A stretch of DNA of 64,000 bases from positions 2,046,001-2,110,000 of the forward strand of contig CM072809.1 of assembly GCA_037013495.1 (NCBI GenBank), read 5' to 3'. Positions 42,276 through 54,893 of this stretch are shown in pieces. Position numbers and translations under genes: made by a program. The notes below the pieces were generated by a model. That model had not been told where the DNA came from and searched no databases. It saw only the letters and a program-made list of their open reading frames with translations. Origin of the DNA: Hippophae tibetana (Eukaryota; Streptophyta; Magnoliopsida; Rosales; Elaeagnaceae). Numbering within the stretch: position 1 is the first letter of the stretch; every line of letters starts with the position of its first letter.

Positions 42276-43269
42276 TATTTCATCCAATTATATCTGGACA
42301 CGTATGCGTTCTTGCCAACATCAATATCCACTCATATACGCCTTCGATTTTGGGGTCATGTCATCCATTTTTGCTCTATAATGTTAACGTTAGTGATAAA
42401 TTGTTTGTGAAATTTGTTAAACCGCACGCAGTTGATTTATATCTCTAAAATATTTAGAATTTAAATTTGGTTGATGAGTGGATGAGTAATGTAGTTATTT
42501 TTTTTTAAAAAATGTTAATGGTTTTTTTTTTCTTTCAATACTAGAATATTAGTCATTCAATTTGGAACGTAAATAATAGCTAAATTTTAAAAAAAATGAT
42601 ATTTTCAATATTATTTTTGTGATAATTATGATAAAAATATATAAATTATTTATTATATCATGTAATTAATTATACTTAAATACAATTCTTATTACTTAAG
42701 TTATCATTAATAAATTATTATTATAACAATAATAATTTAGTGTAGTTATTATTATGACAAAAAAATAGTTAGTGGTTGATACAAATCGGAAGGTTGATAA
42801 TAACTAATTAATAAAAATATAAAAAAAAAATTATTATATTTTTATAATTATTTACGATTAGATGTTATTATTATTAATGTATTATCATAAATATAACAAA
42901 TAAGTTGTGAAAATATAACTACATCTATTAAAAAAACATATTGAGCCTAGTGATGTCATCTGTATCACCTAATTTTCTAAGTGAATTTATTTTGTGTATT
43001 TCCTTTTAAAAATAATAATTAATATCGGAGTACCCAAAATATTCTAACCAATTGCGAGTTGAGCTGGGTTAACTAAATAAACATTTCTTTATACATCAAA
43101 TTATAACTAATGCAGTATATAAATATTAGTTAATTACCACTTCAAAATTTGTTGCATAATTTTTTTTAATCGGGTCCGGTACTAAGTACCTTAATTAATT
43201 TATTGATATTAAGGGATTAACAACATATTAAAACGTTCTAATTTGAATTAGTTCTTATTTCACCTAAAT

Positions 43270-43770
43270 TTAAAGATTTTTAATTTAAAATTTAATCCAG
43301 TAATATACTGAATAAATATGAATTCAAATAAATTAGATTTTATAGATTAGATAATATCATATCATATCATATTAAAATTTATTTATAAATTATTATAATA
43401 TATAATATACTTTTACAAAAAAATATTATTTATAATCACAATAAAGAAAATCAAAATAATATAAGTATTTATATACAATTATTAAATTATTATAAATATT
43501 TATATTTATTTTTAAACTAAAATATTAATCGATTGTAATTATGGTATGTATGATATTTAGATATAACATATTATAAAATAACATACATATTTATTTATAA
43601 TTTAATAGTAATTCGATTTAAATCGATACAAAAAATTATAAAATCTATTAATTTGAATCCAAATAAATTGCATATTTTTCAATCTAAATATATTTTAACT
43701 ACAAAATTTATTAATCAAATCTGATTCAAATTTCATGGATTGGATAAGATTTATAAATTTAAACATATTG
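43270..43770. repeat. Candidate foldback element A
   Basis: Strings at the left end (gaattcaaataaattagatt, tagattagataatat) are mirrored in type at the right end (aatctgattcaaatttcatg, gattggataagattt). The composition, alternating AATC and GATT words, resembles the second candidate at 45840-46300. Such segments are probably non-autonomous DNA elements. Termini are not determined. Confidence 0.3.
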
Positions 43771-45839
43771 GTTAAATTACTTTTTCACCTGGTGTATTAC
43801 ATATCTAAATAACCATTTTTTTTTTACCAAAGTGACATTTTGCCTTTTTTTAAATCAAATTAATAGAGTTGAAAAGTGAAGAAAAAATTGTTAATTTTTT
43901 TGAAAAAAATCTTATATTATTATAAATACAAATAAATATTTTTATATGATATACATAATAAACATGTTTCGTTCATGATTTGTATAAACTTAATCAGATT
44001 TTTGATATTTTTTCTCTAAAGCTTGATTTTCTACTCTTTTTATTAAAAAAAAATTAATTTTATATGATGTTTATAAAAAAAATTAATAAATTAAATTATA
44101 ACATTTATATGTTGTTTTAACTTAATTTTGTTAGTTATCGGTGAAAAATATTTTCATTATGTTTGAATCAAATTGTTAGAATATTATATTTTTAGTATTT
44201 ATTTATCTTTTAAAGGAAGATGATAGTTTTTATTTTTTTAGTAATTTTTAATAAGAAGTATTGAATCCATATTTTTAAAAAAATTATTTTTTTAATTGTA
44301 GGGAATCTTAAAAGAAAACATGAAAAAATTTATTAAAAAGTAAAAATGTATTTTTGTAAAAAATTAAATTGATTATTATTTTAAAAATAATTAAAAATAT
44401 TAATATTTAAATTAATGTAATAAAACTTTAAGAATAAAAAGAACCAATAGTTATTAATCCCATATTATTGTTTTTAAATAGTTCGTGGAAAACTTGTATT
44501 TCTTGTACGAATTCAATTTTGTGTTGCCCAAATGGACTGCAAAAGGAGGAGAATAAAAAAATTCAAAAAAAAAAAAATTCAAAATGAAAGCAACATCTAA
44601 GAAGAATGGATCTAACAAAGATTCTTAAAAAGCATTCAAATAATAATGGTTAATATTCAACTCCAGCCAGAAAGTTCAAAAACATGTTCCAAATTAATGT
44701 CAAATGATATGATTAGTTTTTCAAAAATTCTCACCAAACCCAGTTTAGCTTTAATTTTTTGTGTTGGATCCTGGTTGGTGAGAAATTATTTGTTATAAGT
44801 TATATTTAAAATTAATATAATTTTTAAAAATAAATAATTAATCGTTATAAAAAAAATAATAATTATATTTTAAAAATAATAATTATAAATATATGTTTGA
44901 TTTTAGAGATATTAAATGAGTTATTTTATTTGATTATATATCTTATTTAATGTCATTAATGTGTTTATAAGTTAATATTATCTCATTCTATTTAAATCTC
45001 GTCACATTATATCACATTTTATTAAAAAAATTATGTAATGAAATTATAATTTTTATAAATAATTATGATTATTATAAATAATCATGTTATATTTTTAAAA
45101 TTTTACTAATTATTTAAATTTATTTAAAATAAATAAAATATCTCATTATAATATATCTTGTAATCATCTTCCTCCACTAAAAGTATAGGTATTATTCACT
45201 GCTTTTTAAATATGCAACTTAATGATCATATATTTCTTTTTATATCATTTGTTTATTAAAAGAAATTACATTAATTTTAAATTCTATTACCGTTAAATAA
45301 TATATTATATTGTATATGTATCATAGATATTTTAATTCTTGGGATTAATACCCTGTATTTGTCTTTTAAAACTTAGTTACGCTAAGTCTGTCAACAATTA
45401 TAATATTAGTCAATCGTCGTTCCTATCTTTAAATCAATTGAAATATTTTAGACGACGGTTTTGACCGTCAACCTACCTCACTCTATAACACTTTTCAGGA
45501 TTATTTTGTTATTAATTATTTTAATCTCATGTCATCTGAAGACATAATAAGTTTGAAGGAAGTTAAAGGAACCATTCAACTGCTTGAATATATATATATA
45601 TAAGCAAAGTTATCCCAACAAATTACGAACAGCGAAGAAAAATAAAGAAGAATTTGGTAATCCCTATTCAAGATTTATTGACCTTAAGTTATGGTTAATA
45701 GAATAAGTAAGTAAATAAATAAAAGCAATTAAAGTACCCTTTCTTCTCTCTCTTCCCTACCCAATATGGCTGTAACCACTCCCAGGAGCTTCGCACCAGT
45801 TTCGTTAGGAAACATAAGACTTGTAATTATAATTATTTT

Positions 45840-46300
45840 TAAATCATTTCGTAAGTTGTTTATCGGATCGAAATCGTTGATTTTACACTCATTTAATTAA
45901 ATCCGATTATCCATTTGAATTAAAATATCTTAATCTACAACCGATCTGATCATCTTTCACATCCGCTCAATTCAATCCGTAAACTATTCGGATAACATCC
46001 AATCAATCTGACCAATAAATTTAATTAACTCTATTTTTAAATTTTCACATAAATCATAAACATAAAATTATTTTACTTAAAAAAAACATTAAAAAATCAA
46101 ATAAATATATATATAATTAATTTCAGTCGGATTAGATAAAATTGGATGAATCGTAATGAAATCCGTCATACAATCCGCAATTAACGGATGAAACAAAATT
46201 TCATCTGATCCGATCATCGAATTGGATCAAATCTGATGAAAAATCAACGAATCAAATCATATTAATTGGATAATCAGATTTTTTATACACTCCTAATAAC
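45840..46300. repeat. Candidate foldback element B
   Basis: The left part contains ccgattatccatttgaatta and the right part contains attaattggataatcaga, which pair as an imperfect inverted repeat. Between them GATC/ATCCGAT words recur many times (tccgatcat, gatccgatc, aatccgtcat). This looks like a non-autonomous foldback-type element, inferred from structure only. Confidence 0.4.
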
Positions 46301-46440
46301 TTGTATTTGGTGTAACTTTGGGACCAAATTCGAGCTTTTAATAACACACAAATTTATTTACTTGCTATAAATCTTCCGGTACGAATTATAATTACAAGTC
46401 TCTGGTATCAAAAAATTAGTCTATGATTTGCACCCGATCG

Positions 46441-46621
46441 AGGAGGTTTATTACTGAACATTAAAAAAAACGAAAAAAAAGAAAGAAAGAAATTGACGCA
46501 ACACCAATTAGGTTAAGATTGCGAGAGGTATACTTAAGGAGGTTTATTACTGAACATTAAAAAAAAAAAAAAAAAATTGACGCAACACCAATTAGGTTAA
46601 GATTGCGAGAGGTATACTTAA
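46441..46621. repeat. Tandem duplication, unit of about 90 bases
   Basis: A unit starting aggaggtttattactgaaca and ending gcgagaggtatactta occurs twice head to tail, at 46441-46536 and 46537-46621. The copies are nearly identical except in the internal A-rich tract, which contains extra gaaa units in the left copy and is a plain A run in the right. Confidence 0.95.
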
Positions 46622-48430
46622 CATTTAACGATAAAGTTAGTATTTTTATTGAAAATTATCATCATAGATTTATAATTGATATGTAATATTTTGAATGGAA
46701 AGTAATTTTTCATATAACATAATAATAATATTATAAATTGATTTTGATTTATTTTTTAAATTATATTTAATATAAACATAATTGATTATATATATTAATT
46801 ATTTTTAAGTACACAGATTAAAACAAAAAATCAAAACACACTTAAATTAATTGATTTTATATGAATAAATTTAAAAAGATAATCAAAATATTCATTATAT
46901 TTATAATAATTATTTACTATTACAAAATTAAAATCAAAAATTAAAACTTTAAAGTAATCAAAAATTACTATAATATAAAAATATTTATTTTTATGAGATA
47001 TTTGATTTAACGTGAAAGACTTAATAGAATTAACAATTACAAAGAAAATCATAACAATCATTGATATTATAATAAAATTATCTATTATTACGAAATTAAA
47101 TATTTTCATATAGAAATGATCATCCTAACATTATAAATTACATGTCATATTTTGATATTTTGATTAATGATACCTACTATAAATATCAATATATATTCTT
47201 ATATAATATAATTTATTTATAGATTAATTTTAGTTAATTTATTTTTTAAATTATATTTAATATAATAAATAATTTATTATAATAACTTAAAGGTTGCATT
47301 TTTTTCTACTAGGTAGCATTTTTTTCTTTATTATATATATTAATTATGTTTTACTGAGATAACTAAAAGAAAACATAAAAAGATATTAAAAAATTACATA
47401 AAATGTAATTTAGAAAATTATAAAAAAGATACTCTTTTTTTTTACTTATTTCTATAATTTATAATGCATTTAATATTTTCAGCATTCAATACTTTTCACA
47501 TTTTTTTCTCTCAATTTTGAATATAATATATTGAAGTATTAATATATACATTGAAAACAATCAAAATAATATCAAATTAATTATTTTTTTATATTTTAGT
47601 TTGAAATATAATATGTAGCTATTAATCTAAGTATATAATTTTTTTAATAAATGTGAAATTTAAACATTTTAAACTATAAATGAGTTTTATTTAATTAATA
47701 AATTTTAAACTTATAAAAATAATTGAATGCTATTGTTATTTGTGGTTCTATATGTTTCGGTACGAGATTAATTATTTTACGTATTTTTGATTTACTTTTT
47801 TTTATAAAATAGAAAAAGAAAAAAAAATACTTAAATCTTATTTTTTTATTAAACAAAATAATAAGATTTCAAATTTAAATTCATAATGAAGTAAAAAATC
47901 ATAACACTTAAATTACAAACCAATCCCATCAATTTGCTTTACCACCTAAAATCATATATTTGCTTTATTTTTTAACTCATCAATTAAATTTTGATTATAG
48001 ATTTTTTAATTTTTGAGTTCATAATATCACAAAATTAAATTTTATAAATCTAAGGAAACTATTTCTTATTCTCAAATACTAGATAATCATTGGCCAATGG
48101 CCGATGCTTTTAATCAAATGCCCTCAATTTACTAGCTATTCCATGCTAATTAAGCCACACTAATCTGAATCTAAACTTCATTTTTGTTGCCATATATCAC
48201 TTTTGCAATCATTTCATACCCTATTTATTCAGTTTCTACTAAAAAATATAATAAGATCATCCAAGAATACATTAACCATGAACAGGATATGCCAATATGC
48301 TTTTGGGTGACAGACATAAGAGAGAATTCTCACACTATTCTTTATAGATCAAACGATACAAATGTGGGTTCTTTTTTTTTTTCCCACACGCACTCTTCTA
48401 AGCAAGAAAATACATCAATGTAATGCTTTC

Positions 48431-48776
48431 AATTTCCGCATAAAAGAATATATAAACAGAATTTATGTATAACAGAATGGAATATAACGTAATTGCCATT
48501 GCTTGTTATAAACCCCCGAAATTTTTTTATACAAATGATGCACAATTGTACAAGTGAGCAGAAGATTTGTATTACAAGGCTGCTTGCAAAACCATAAAAT
48601 TTTACCATAAGCAAGAATAACAGATCATTCTGATCTTGAGACGTCCATGTACTAGATTCTCATCTGTGCTACTAACATCTCGTTTGATTTGATGTAGGCA
48701 ACAGCTCATCATTGAACACCTACACGTCCAGAAATAAGGAAAAAACTTGATTTTACATGTTGAATAAATAGTGACC
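48431..48776 (-). other. Probable 3' untranslated region of RECA3
   Basis: This stretch directly downstream of the RECA3 stop is less AT-rich than the gene-free DNA beyond it and has no independent coding support. The end of the transcript is not visible. Confidence 0.4.
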
Positions 48777-51700
48777 TTACGCTTCAACTGCAGCGACAGC
48801 TTCTTCATCAGTAGATTCAGCTGTAACGATTTGCTCTGTTGTGCTTCCATCCAAATGTTCTGTTTCATCATCTTTTTCAATGTTGGCACCAAGTAGCTTC
48901 TCCCTGAGCTTTAATGTTAGTTCCTCTCGAGCATTATCATTTCCAGATAAAAATCTTTTTAAAGCATCCTTGCCATGGAAGCTTTGGCCATTTATACTAT
49001 AATGTGCACCGGCCTTTGAAATGAATTTATGCTTTAGACCTAAATCAATGATTTCTGATTCCTTAGATATTCCCTTCCCAAACTCAATCTCAAGCTGGGC
49101 AGTTTTAAATGGAGGAGCAAGCTTGTTCTTCACAATCTTTACAAGAACTTGACTCCCTAGAGTCTGCAAAACAAAGTAATATGAGAAAATCCTTAAAATG
49201 AATAGAAAATTTTGCCCAAAGCTCAAAAGAAAATAGCTACTAAAGTAAATGACTTTGTATAGTTCTACCTCTTCACCCTTCTTAACAAATCCTGTTCTTC
49301 TTATATTTAAGCGCAGTGATGCATAGAACTTCAAAGCATTGCCACCACAAGTAACTTCCGTTGGCCCACCAAATCCTCCAAAAGTAGAAAGCTTCGACCT
49401 CACCTACATAAAAGCTCTAAGTATTTAGGAGATATGACGCAAGTTGACATGATTGAGTTGTCTTTACTGTGTTGTTTGCAAATACTGTTAGCAAAAGGTT
49501 TAGCTCCATTTAAAGTTAGAACCTCAAACTTTCATCATGGTCAACATAAGAAATTCCAGATTAAATGTTTCAACCAAGTCAGGTACTAATTGGCTAAAAT
49601 CAAATGGCAATCCCAGTAAAGACAACTCTTCGGAATGAAATCGTAATCTTAAATGAATTCAACCCAATCTATAGACTTATAAGAAATCATCAGATTACTT
49701 CATTTTTAAAACTCAAATTTAATGGACTAACATTAAACTTGTTGAAGGAAGTTGGTGTGAAACTTATACGTGGATGATATTCACTGGTTAATTTCAGACA
49801 ATTCAAGCAAATGCCAATACCTGATTAATAAAGACTAATATAGTTTGTGATAGAGCTAAAGAGTGGCTTAATTTGCGAAGTGCCTGACTCATTAATCTAG
49901 CCTGCATTGCCATATGAGCATCACCCATTTCTCCGTCAAGTTCACCTTTAGGCACAAGTGCGGCTACCTGCCATCCATCCATAACCAGAGAATTATTACC
50001 AGAGTCTAATGGAATTTAACTGTGACAGATTTTATGCAATAAAAATAACAAGCTAATGAAAGCACAACATTTTCTCATACAACCGGGAATGACAGCTCTA
50101 CCAACTTGGTAGTACCAAGTAAAAAAAAACCAACATACAGTAAGAAGAATTCTAAAAACATTATGCGTTACTAAATAACCTACAGTCCTTAGCAGAGAAC
50201 ATTTCAATTATCTTGAGACTTGCAACTTACACTGTCAACAACAACAACATCAACTGAACCACTTCGGATGAGAGTATCCACAAGACTGAGAGCTTGTTCA
50301 CCACTATCAGGTTGTGAAAGAAGTAAGTTCTCAGTATTTACACCAATAGCCTGAGCAAGTGCAGGATCTAGAGCATGCTCAGCATCAACAAAAACACAGC
50401 AACCTTCACCAACATGAGAATTTACATAATCAGGACATGATCTATAAACATAATTATTATGGGAAGAGAAATATGTTTCACTCAAAGCAAAAAATAGGCT
50501 AAATAACAAGAATTTTCATTCAGCTCTCGCTGATGAAATTGTAAGTAGAAAGGAAACCTCTGAATGTAGAAAACTCTTAGTTAGCAGAAATGACTAATCA
50601 TACAAAAACCTTAATGAAATTCAACTGAGCATGGCTTTGATAGAGAAGAACTAAGGATTAGTAGGCTAGGACATATTGGACATGCCAAACTAACTAGATG
50701 ATAATCAAACAGATAAAAACGTGGGAATTTTGCAGAATGGTAATGGAATGGTAAGTGTTGATGGATATTTTATAGGATTAAACCCGATGCTTCTTCTCCA
50801 CCCTACCACAATATCCAATAGGTTCCATTTCAAATGTAACCAAATTTTTGACTAGTTTCATTTCTAACCTCCCAGCAACTTGCGGCATTGAACATATGCT
50901 CAAATTTTTGATGCATTTTGAACATCGGTTTAACACTTTTAAGATTTATTTTTTGACATAAATATTTTTCATAAATATAAAGATTAATAAGCATTCATAT
51001 TATAAAATATACTACAGTGCCATGTCCAAATACCAAAGCAGTAGTCCATCCACAATATTATTACTAATGCAGTCAAAAATTTAAAACAGTACAAAGTAAT
51101 AACCTCCTTGCTTCTGTGATTCAGCTATTACGTGAAGTGCAAGAGTTGTTTTTCCAGAAGCCTCTGGTCCATATATCTCCACAACTCGTCCCTAAATAAT
51201 TTCAGCAAAGGCATATGAGAAAAGCACACTATACAATCTGTTGAAAAGGTATAATTCTAACTTGTATGTACCGATATAGGATGAGAAAAATATTCCATTA
51301 AAGATTTTGAAGAACACCTTTGGGAGTCCACCAATACCTAGAGCTATATCCAGAGAGAAAGAGCCTGTAGACAAAACAGGAACATTTCTAACCCAGTCAG
51401 ACCTACCAAGCCACATAATGGACCCCTTTCCAAATGAGGAAGTAATCTGCTCAAGTGCTTGCCGCAATGTTGACTCTCTCTTTGACATAGATTCTCCACC
51501 AGAGTCACTTCCATCCATCTTTGATTTCCTTCTACCTATAAACAGATAATAATTTAAGATACTCTCAAACATAAACAAATATAAATAGATCACACACAGA
51601 TATCTCTCCTTCATCTCGAGATGTAATTCCCCAAATATAAACAAAGAAAATCTGGACGGGAAAGAAGAAAAATGATACAATGTTTGAGCAAAAATTGTTC

Positions 51701-52776
51701 AAAAAGAAATAGGAATTTTCTTCTGAAGAAACATAAAAGGCAATTTACTAATATACATTATGGTCCAATCAGTCACATAAGTTCCATGGTACACAATTGC
51801 CGACAACAAAGGTTTAGTAAAAAGAAAAGATACATATGCCATAAATCGACTGCCATACTTTCTCTAATGTTCATTAAATTAACAAAAACTAGTTTTAAAA
51901 TCCGTTTTCTGAAGTTGAGAGATGGCTTTATCCAAATCTTCACATCCAAGATAGGGGTGGCCATATAAGCCGTGCCACATGACATAAATTATTTTTTGGT
52001 TAGAATTTAATGCCAACTATTTAGTGCTTGTAAACATATATTAGTTTTTCTTAGTAATATAAATAAATAACTGGACTACAAATAATTTAAATTTATCATA
52101 ATGTAAAATATATATGTGTGTGTGTGAATTTGGCACGACTAACAAGGCATCATTAATATGACACTGTAATCCAAGGACACTAAAGAAAGTATTCAAAGCA
52201 ATAAGCCGAATTGTGAAAAGATTTAATATGACACTGTAATCCAAGGACACTAAACAAAGTAAACAAAACAATAAGCCAAATTGTGAAAAGCTATCAAATA
52301 CCGGAAGATGAGAAATGAACACTCAGAGCCAAAAACATGAGAGAACTTGAAATACCTCCAGAAGCAAAACAGCACAGCTGAGTATACGTCCCCGATACCC
52401 CTCTTCTGCATACCTGAAACAAAAATAAATACATATGTTACATTATACCCAACCCCATAGGGGTCAAAATACATTCTACTTGATCAAAAATAAAAATAAA
52501 AATATTTTTTAATGCTAAAATTTACAAAACTGAACAACACTCAAATTGTTGAATTGTCGGAGTTTCAAAAACGCAGTTCGTTTTTTCTTTAAATGCCCCA
52601 ACTAAATGAACAGTTGCATTAACAGTGGGGATTTGCGAAAAAAAATAATGGCATAGCAAGCAAAACTTCACAAATGAGACACCTAGAAATGAAAATACAT
52701 GTGAGAATATAATCAAAACCTGTGTCATGCAGAGAGAGCTTCTCAGAATAAAAGCGTTCCGAAGAAGCCTTGCCAT
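48777..52776 (-). CDS. RECA3: DNA recombinase RecA homologue, mitochondrial (RECA3)
   Basis: RecA binds single-stranded DNA and uses ATP to drive strand exchange. RECA3 in plants suppresses recombination between short repeats in mitochondrial DNA. Eight exons (52776-52720, 52413-52356, 51535-51318, 51191-51104, 50403-50231, 49967-49821, 49403-49269, 49163-48777) join in phase to 420 residues. The N-terminus [15 protein letters not shown] is Arg-rich without acids, as in a mitochondrial presequence. The core has GPEASGKTT (Walker A, 119-127), [18 protein letters not shown] (Walker B, ending at 198), [13 protein letters not shown], and [20 protein letters not shown]. The tail is acidic ([11 protein letters not shown] onward). 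The start and core match my memory of Arabidopsis RECA3 better than RECA1 or RECA2. Intron 2 is about 0.8 kb and contains a tandem duplication. The gene looks intact. Confidence 0.92.
52153..52290 (-). repeat. 70-base tandem duplication in RECA3 intron 2
   Basis: The unit starting ttaatatgacactgtaatcc and ending ttgtgaaaag occurs at 52153-52222 and 52223-52290 with few differences. Confidence 0.94.
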
Positions 52777-54893
52777 AAAGAAACCTCAAAGATTCAAAAA
52801 TGTGAATTGACAAACTTCTTCTGAATCAAATAAATGAAGATATTACTAGAACTGAAAAGAACGCCATACACGTAATCAGCAGAGAGAGACAGAAATGAGT
52901 ATATTATACTGAATAAGTTTTAACAGTGTTTTTGGAACTGAAACGAGTGGAGGGAGAACTAAGAAGGTTAGGGTTTTGGAGTTTATTTTCCCTCCTTTTT
53001 AGGTACTGAATAGTCTGAATGTCTATGTGACACTGAAAAACAACTTTGGCTATTAACTCTTGGGCTCTGTAAGAAGTATATGAACTTACGATCTCTTTTT
53101 TATTTTTATTTTTTTACTTGCATCCTAGTTTAACTATTATTTGGTCAGTTAAAAAAAATGCATTTGTTCAGATTAAATATATATTAAAAAATACAAATCT
53201 ATAGAAACAATAATAATACAACATAATATACAATTTAGAAGATGTTGAGAAATTATTAATTATATTAATAAAATTTAAGATTAATATAATTTTATTTTTT
53301 TTGAAAAATAAATATTTAATATTTAATAAAGAGATAAATAAATGTGACTAATAAGAAGTATACTGTTTGAACTTTGAACAATAAATAACACTTCATTCAC
53401 TATTCATGGTCATGGGAGGTATATAATAATAAACTAATAATTAGTTTCATTAAAATATGATACATTAATATATATTACCTGAATAAATTTTATCTTTCTT
53501 TTTTTGTGGGTATTAGTCCCACATCGTATGTGTGTACTAAGAGAGCTTTAAGTCCTTTAACTTCAACTGTTGTTTGAACAACAATTCGATGTTTGGGTTG
53601 ATCTTGGTTCTTATTCTTCCCCCCAAAAAAATAAAAAAAGTACTCATTCTTGCTATTACCATAAAGTGTTAAAAGTTTCATATTTTTCCTTTATCTTAAA
53701 GATGAATGTATCCGTGTAGATTACATTTTACCATTAATATCTGCGTCTCCTTCAGATCGTGGGTTTCAAAGTTCAAGCTCACTTTCTTCTTATTTTTCTT
53801 TTTTATTTATTGGTTGTTGCTAAAATAAGGTAACTTTAAAAATATTTTTTGCTAATAAAAGCTTTGGTTTCATACACAGTGGAGGATTAAGTTTTATTCC
53901 TTTTATTAACCTCTAATCAAGTTTGCATTGACGGACCTAGTGGTAGTATAGCACAAGAAGTTTGATAGAAAGAAAAACCTCTCATCAATTCAATGACAAT
54001 TTATTGTCATTTAGCCCGAGAAATAATCATAGAAAAAACCACGTCTTAAATTTACTTTTACATTAATTGTAATATTTTTATTTAAATTTAACCTTTAACT
54101 TACATCAGCTCTAATTGCCTAGCAATAATTAATTGCCTAAACTAATTTTTCTCGGTTTATCTTATGTCTTTGTTAAATTTGAACATGAGTTTGAGGGAGG
54201 AACCAGCAACACAAGGTGAATGACTTGAAGCATCATATACAAGCCTTGTTCTTCAGCTTACGTCTAGAACGCCTTGGCATATACCACATGCAAAGAGACT
54301 CGTTCTCTCTGGATTGAACCACATGACCCTGGCAAAATTAGGCCTCTAATATAAACCTTCAAATCGTTCTTCCTTTCATTACAGAAATATGGACGAAATG
54401 ACAAATACACCAAAAATCACGCCCTAATCATCATCTCTGGTTTTATCTTTGAGTTATAAACAAAAGCTCAAGAATTGCGGACAAATTAATTTCGACCAAA
54501 TGAACAAACAAAACCCACCATAACAGGAAGATAGAATGAGTAGAAAAGAAAAATAGAAGCTATGATTATGAATAATATGAGCTGAAAAGACAGATATACT
54601 CAGAGTTTGAACTTTATAGAATCATCCACTTCCAAGTTTCAACATGAATAATGAATCACAATAAAAAACATCAACCAAACTTGACACACTATACTGAGGC
54701 AACAGTAAAAAATATAAGACCCCAAATCATTTATCATATATAACATGAGGCGATTGTAGCAATATATATATATATATAAGATGAGGCAAAAAAGATACAT
54801 TATATCTCTAAGTAACCAAAACTGCCCAACACGCCATTCTTGTATATAAACAGCCCCTAGACCACTCAATCAACCTCCTCTAACAATTGGATT
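52777..54893. other. RECA3 leader and RECA3-NAP1 intergenic DNA
   Basis: About 52777-52985 is probably the 5' leader and promoter of RECA3. About 54600-54893 is probably the 3' untranslated region of NAP1. The middle, about 53000-54600, is gene-free. Near 54180-54320 the base composition is more even (gaacgccttggcatatacca) but no frame is convincing. Confidence 0.5.

Larger units (their letters stand above)
42276..48430. other. Large AT-rich gene-free region
   Basis: After the 3' untranslated region of bHLH041 nothing coding is recognised for about 6 kb. Long frames such as 46831-47109 (-) are AT-driven and of low complexity. Repeat candidates are listed separately. The 44900-45180 part shares short atctcattta/ttaaatgag-type strings with 58780-58960. 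Confidence 0.55.

Noticed and set aside
46831-47109. 92-codon open frame on the minus strand
   Set aside because: It consists almost entirely of Ile, Phe, Asn, Lys and Tyr, as expected by chance in AT-rich DNA. No domain or splice partner is seen.
48777-52776. Bacterial gene transfer or contamination as the source of the RecA-like gene
   Set aside because: Eight exons with normal plant splice sites and a mitochondrial-type N-terminus show a resident nuclear gene of organellar ancestry. The same holds for bS16.
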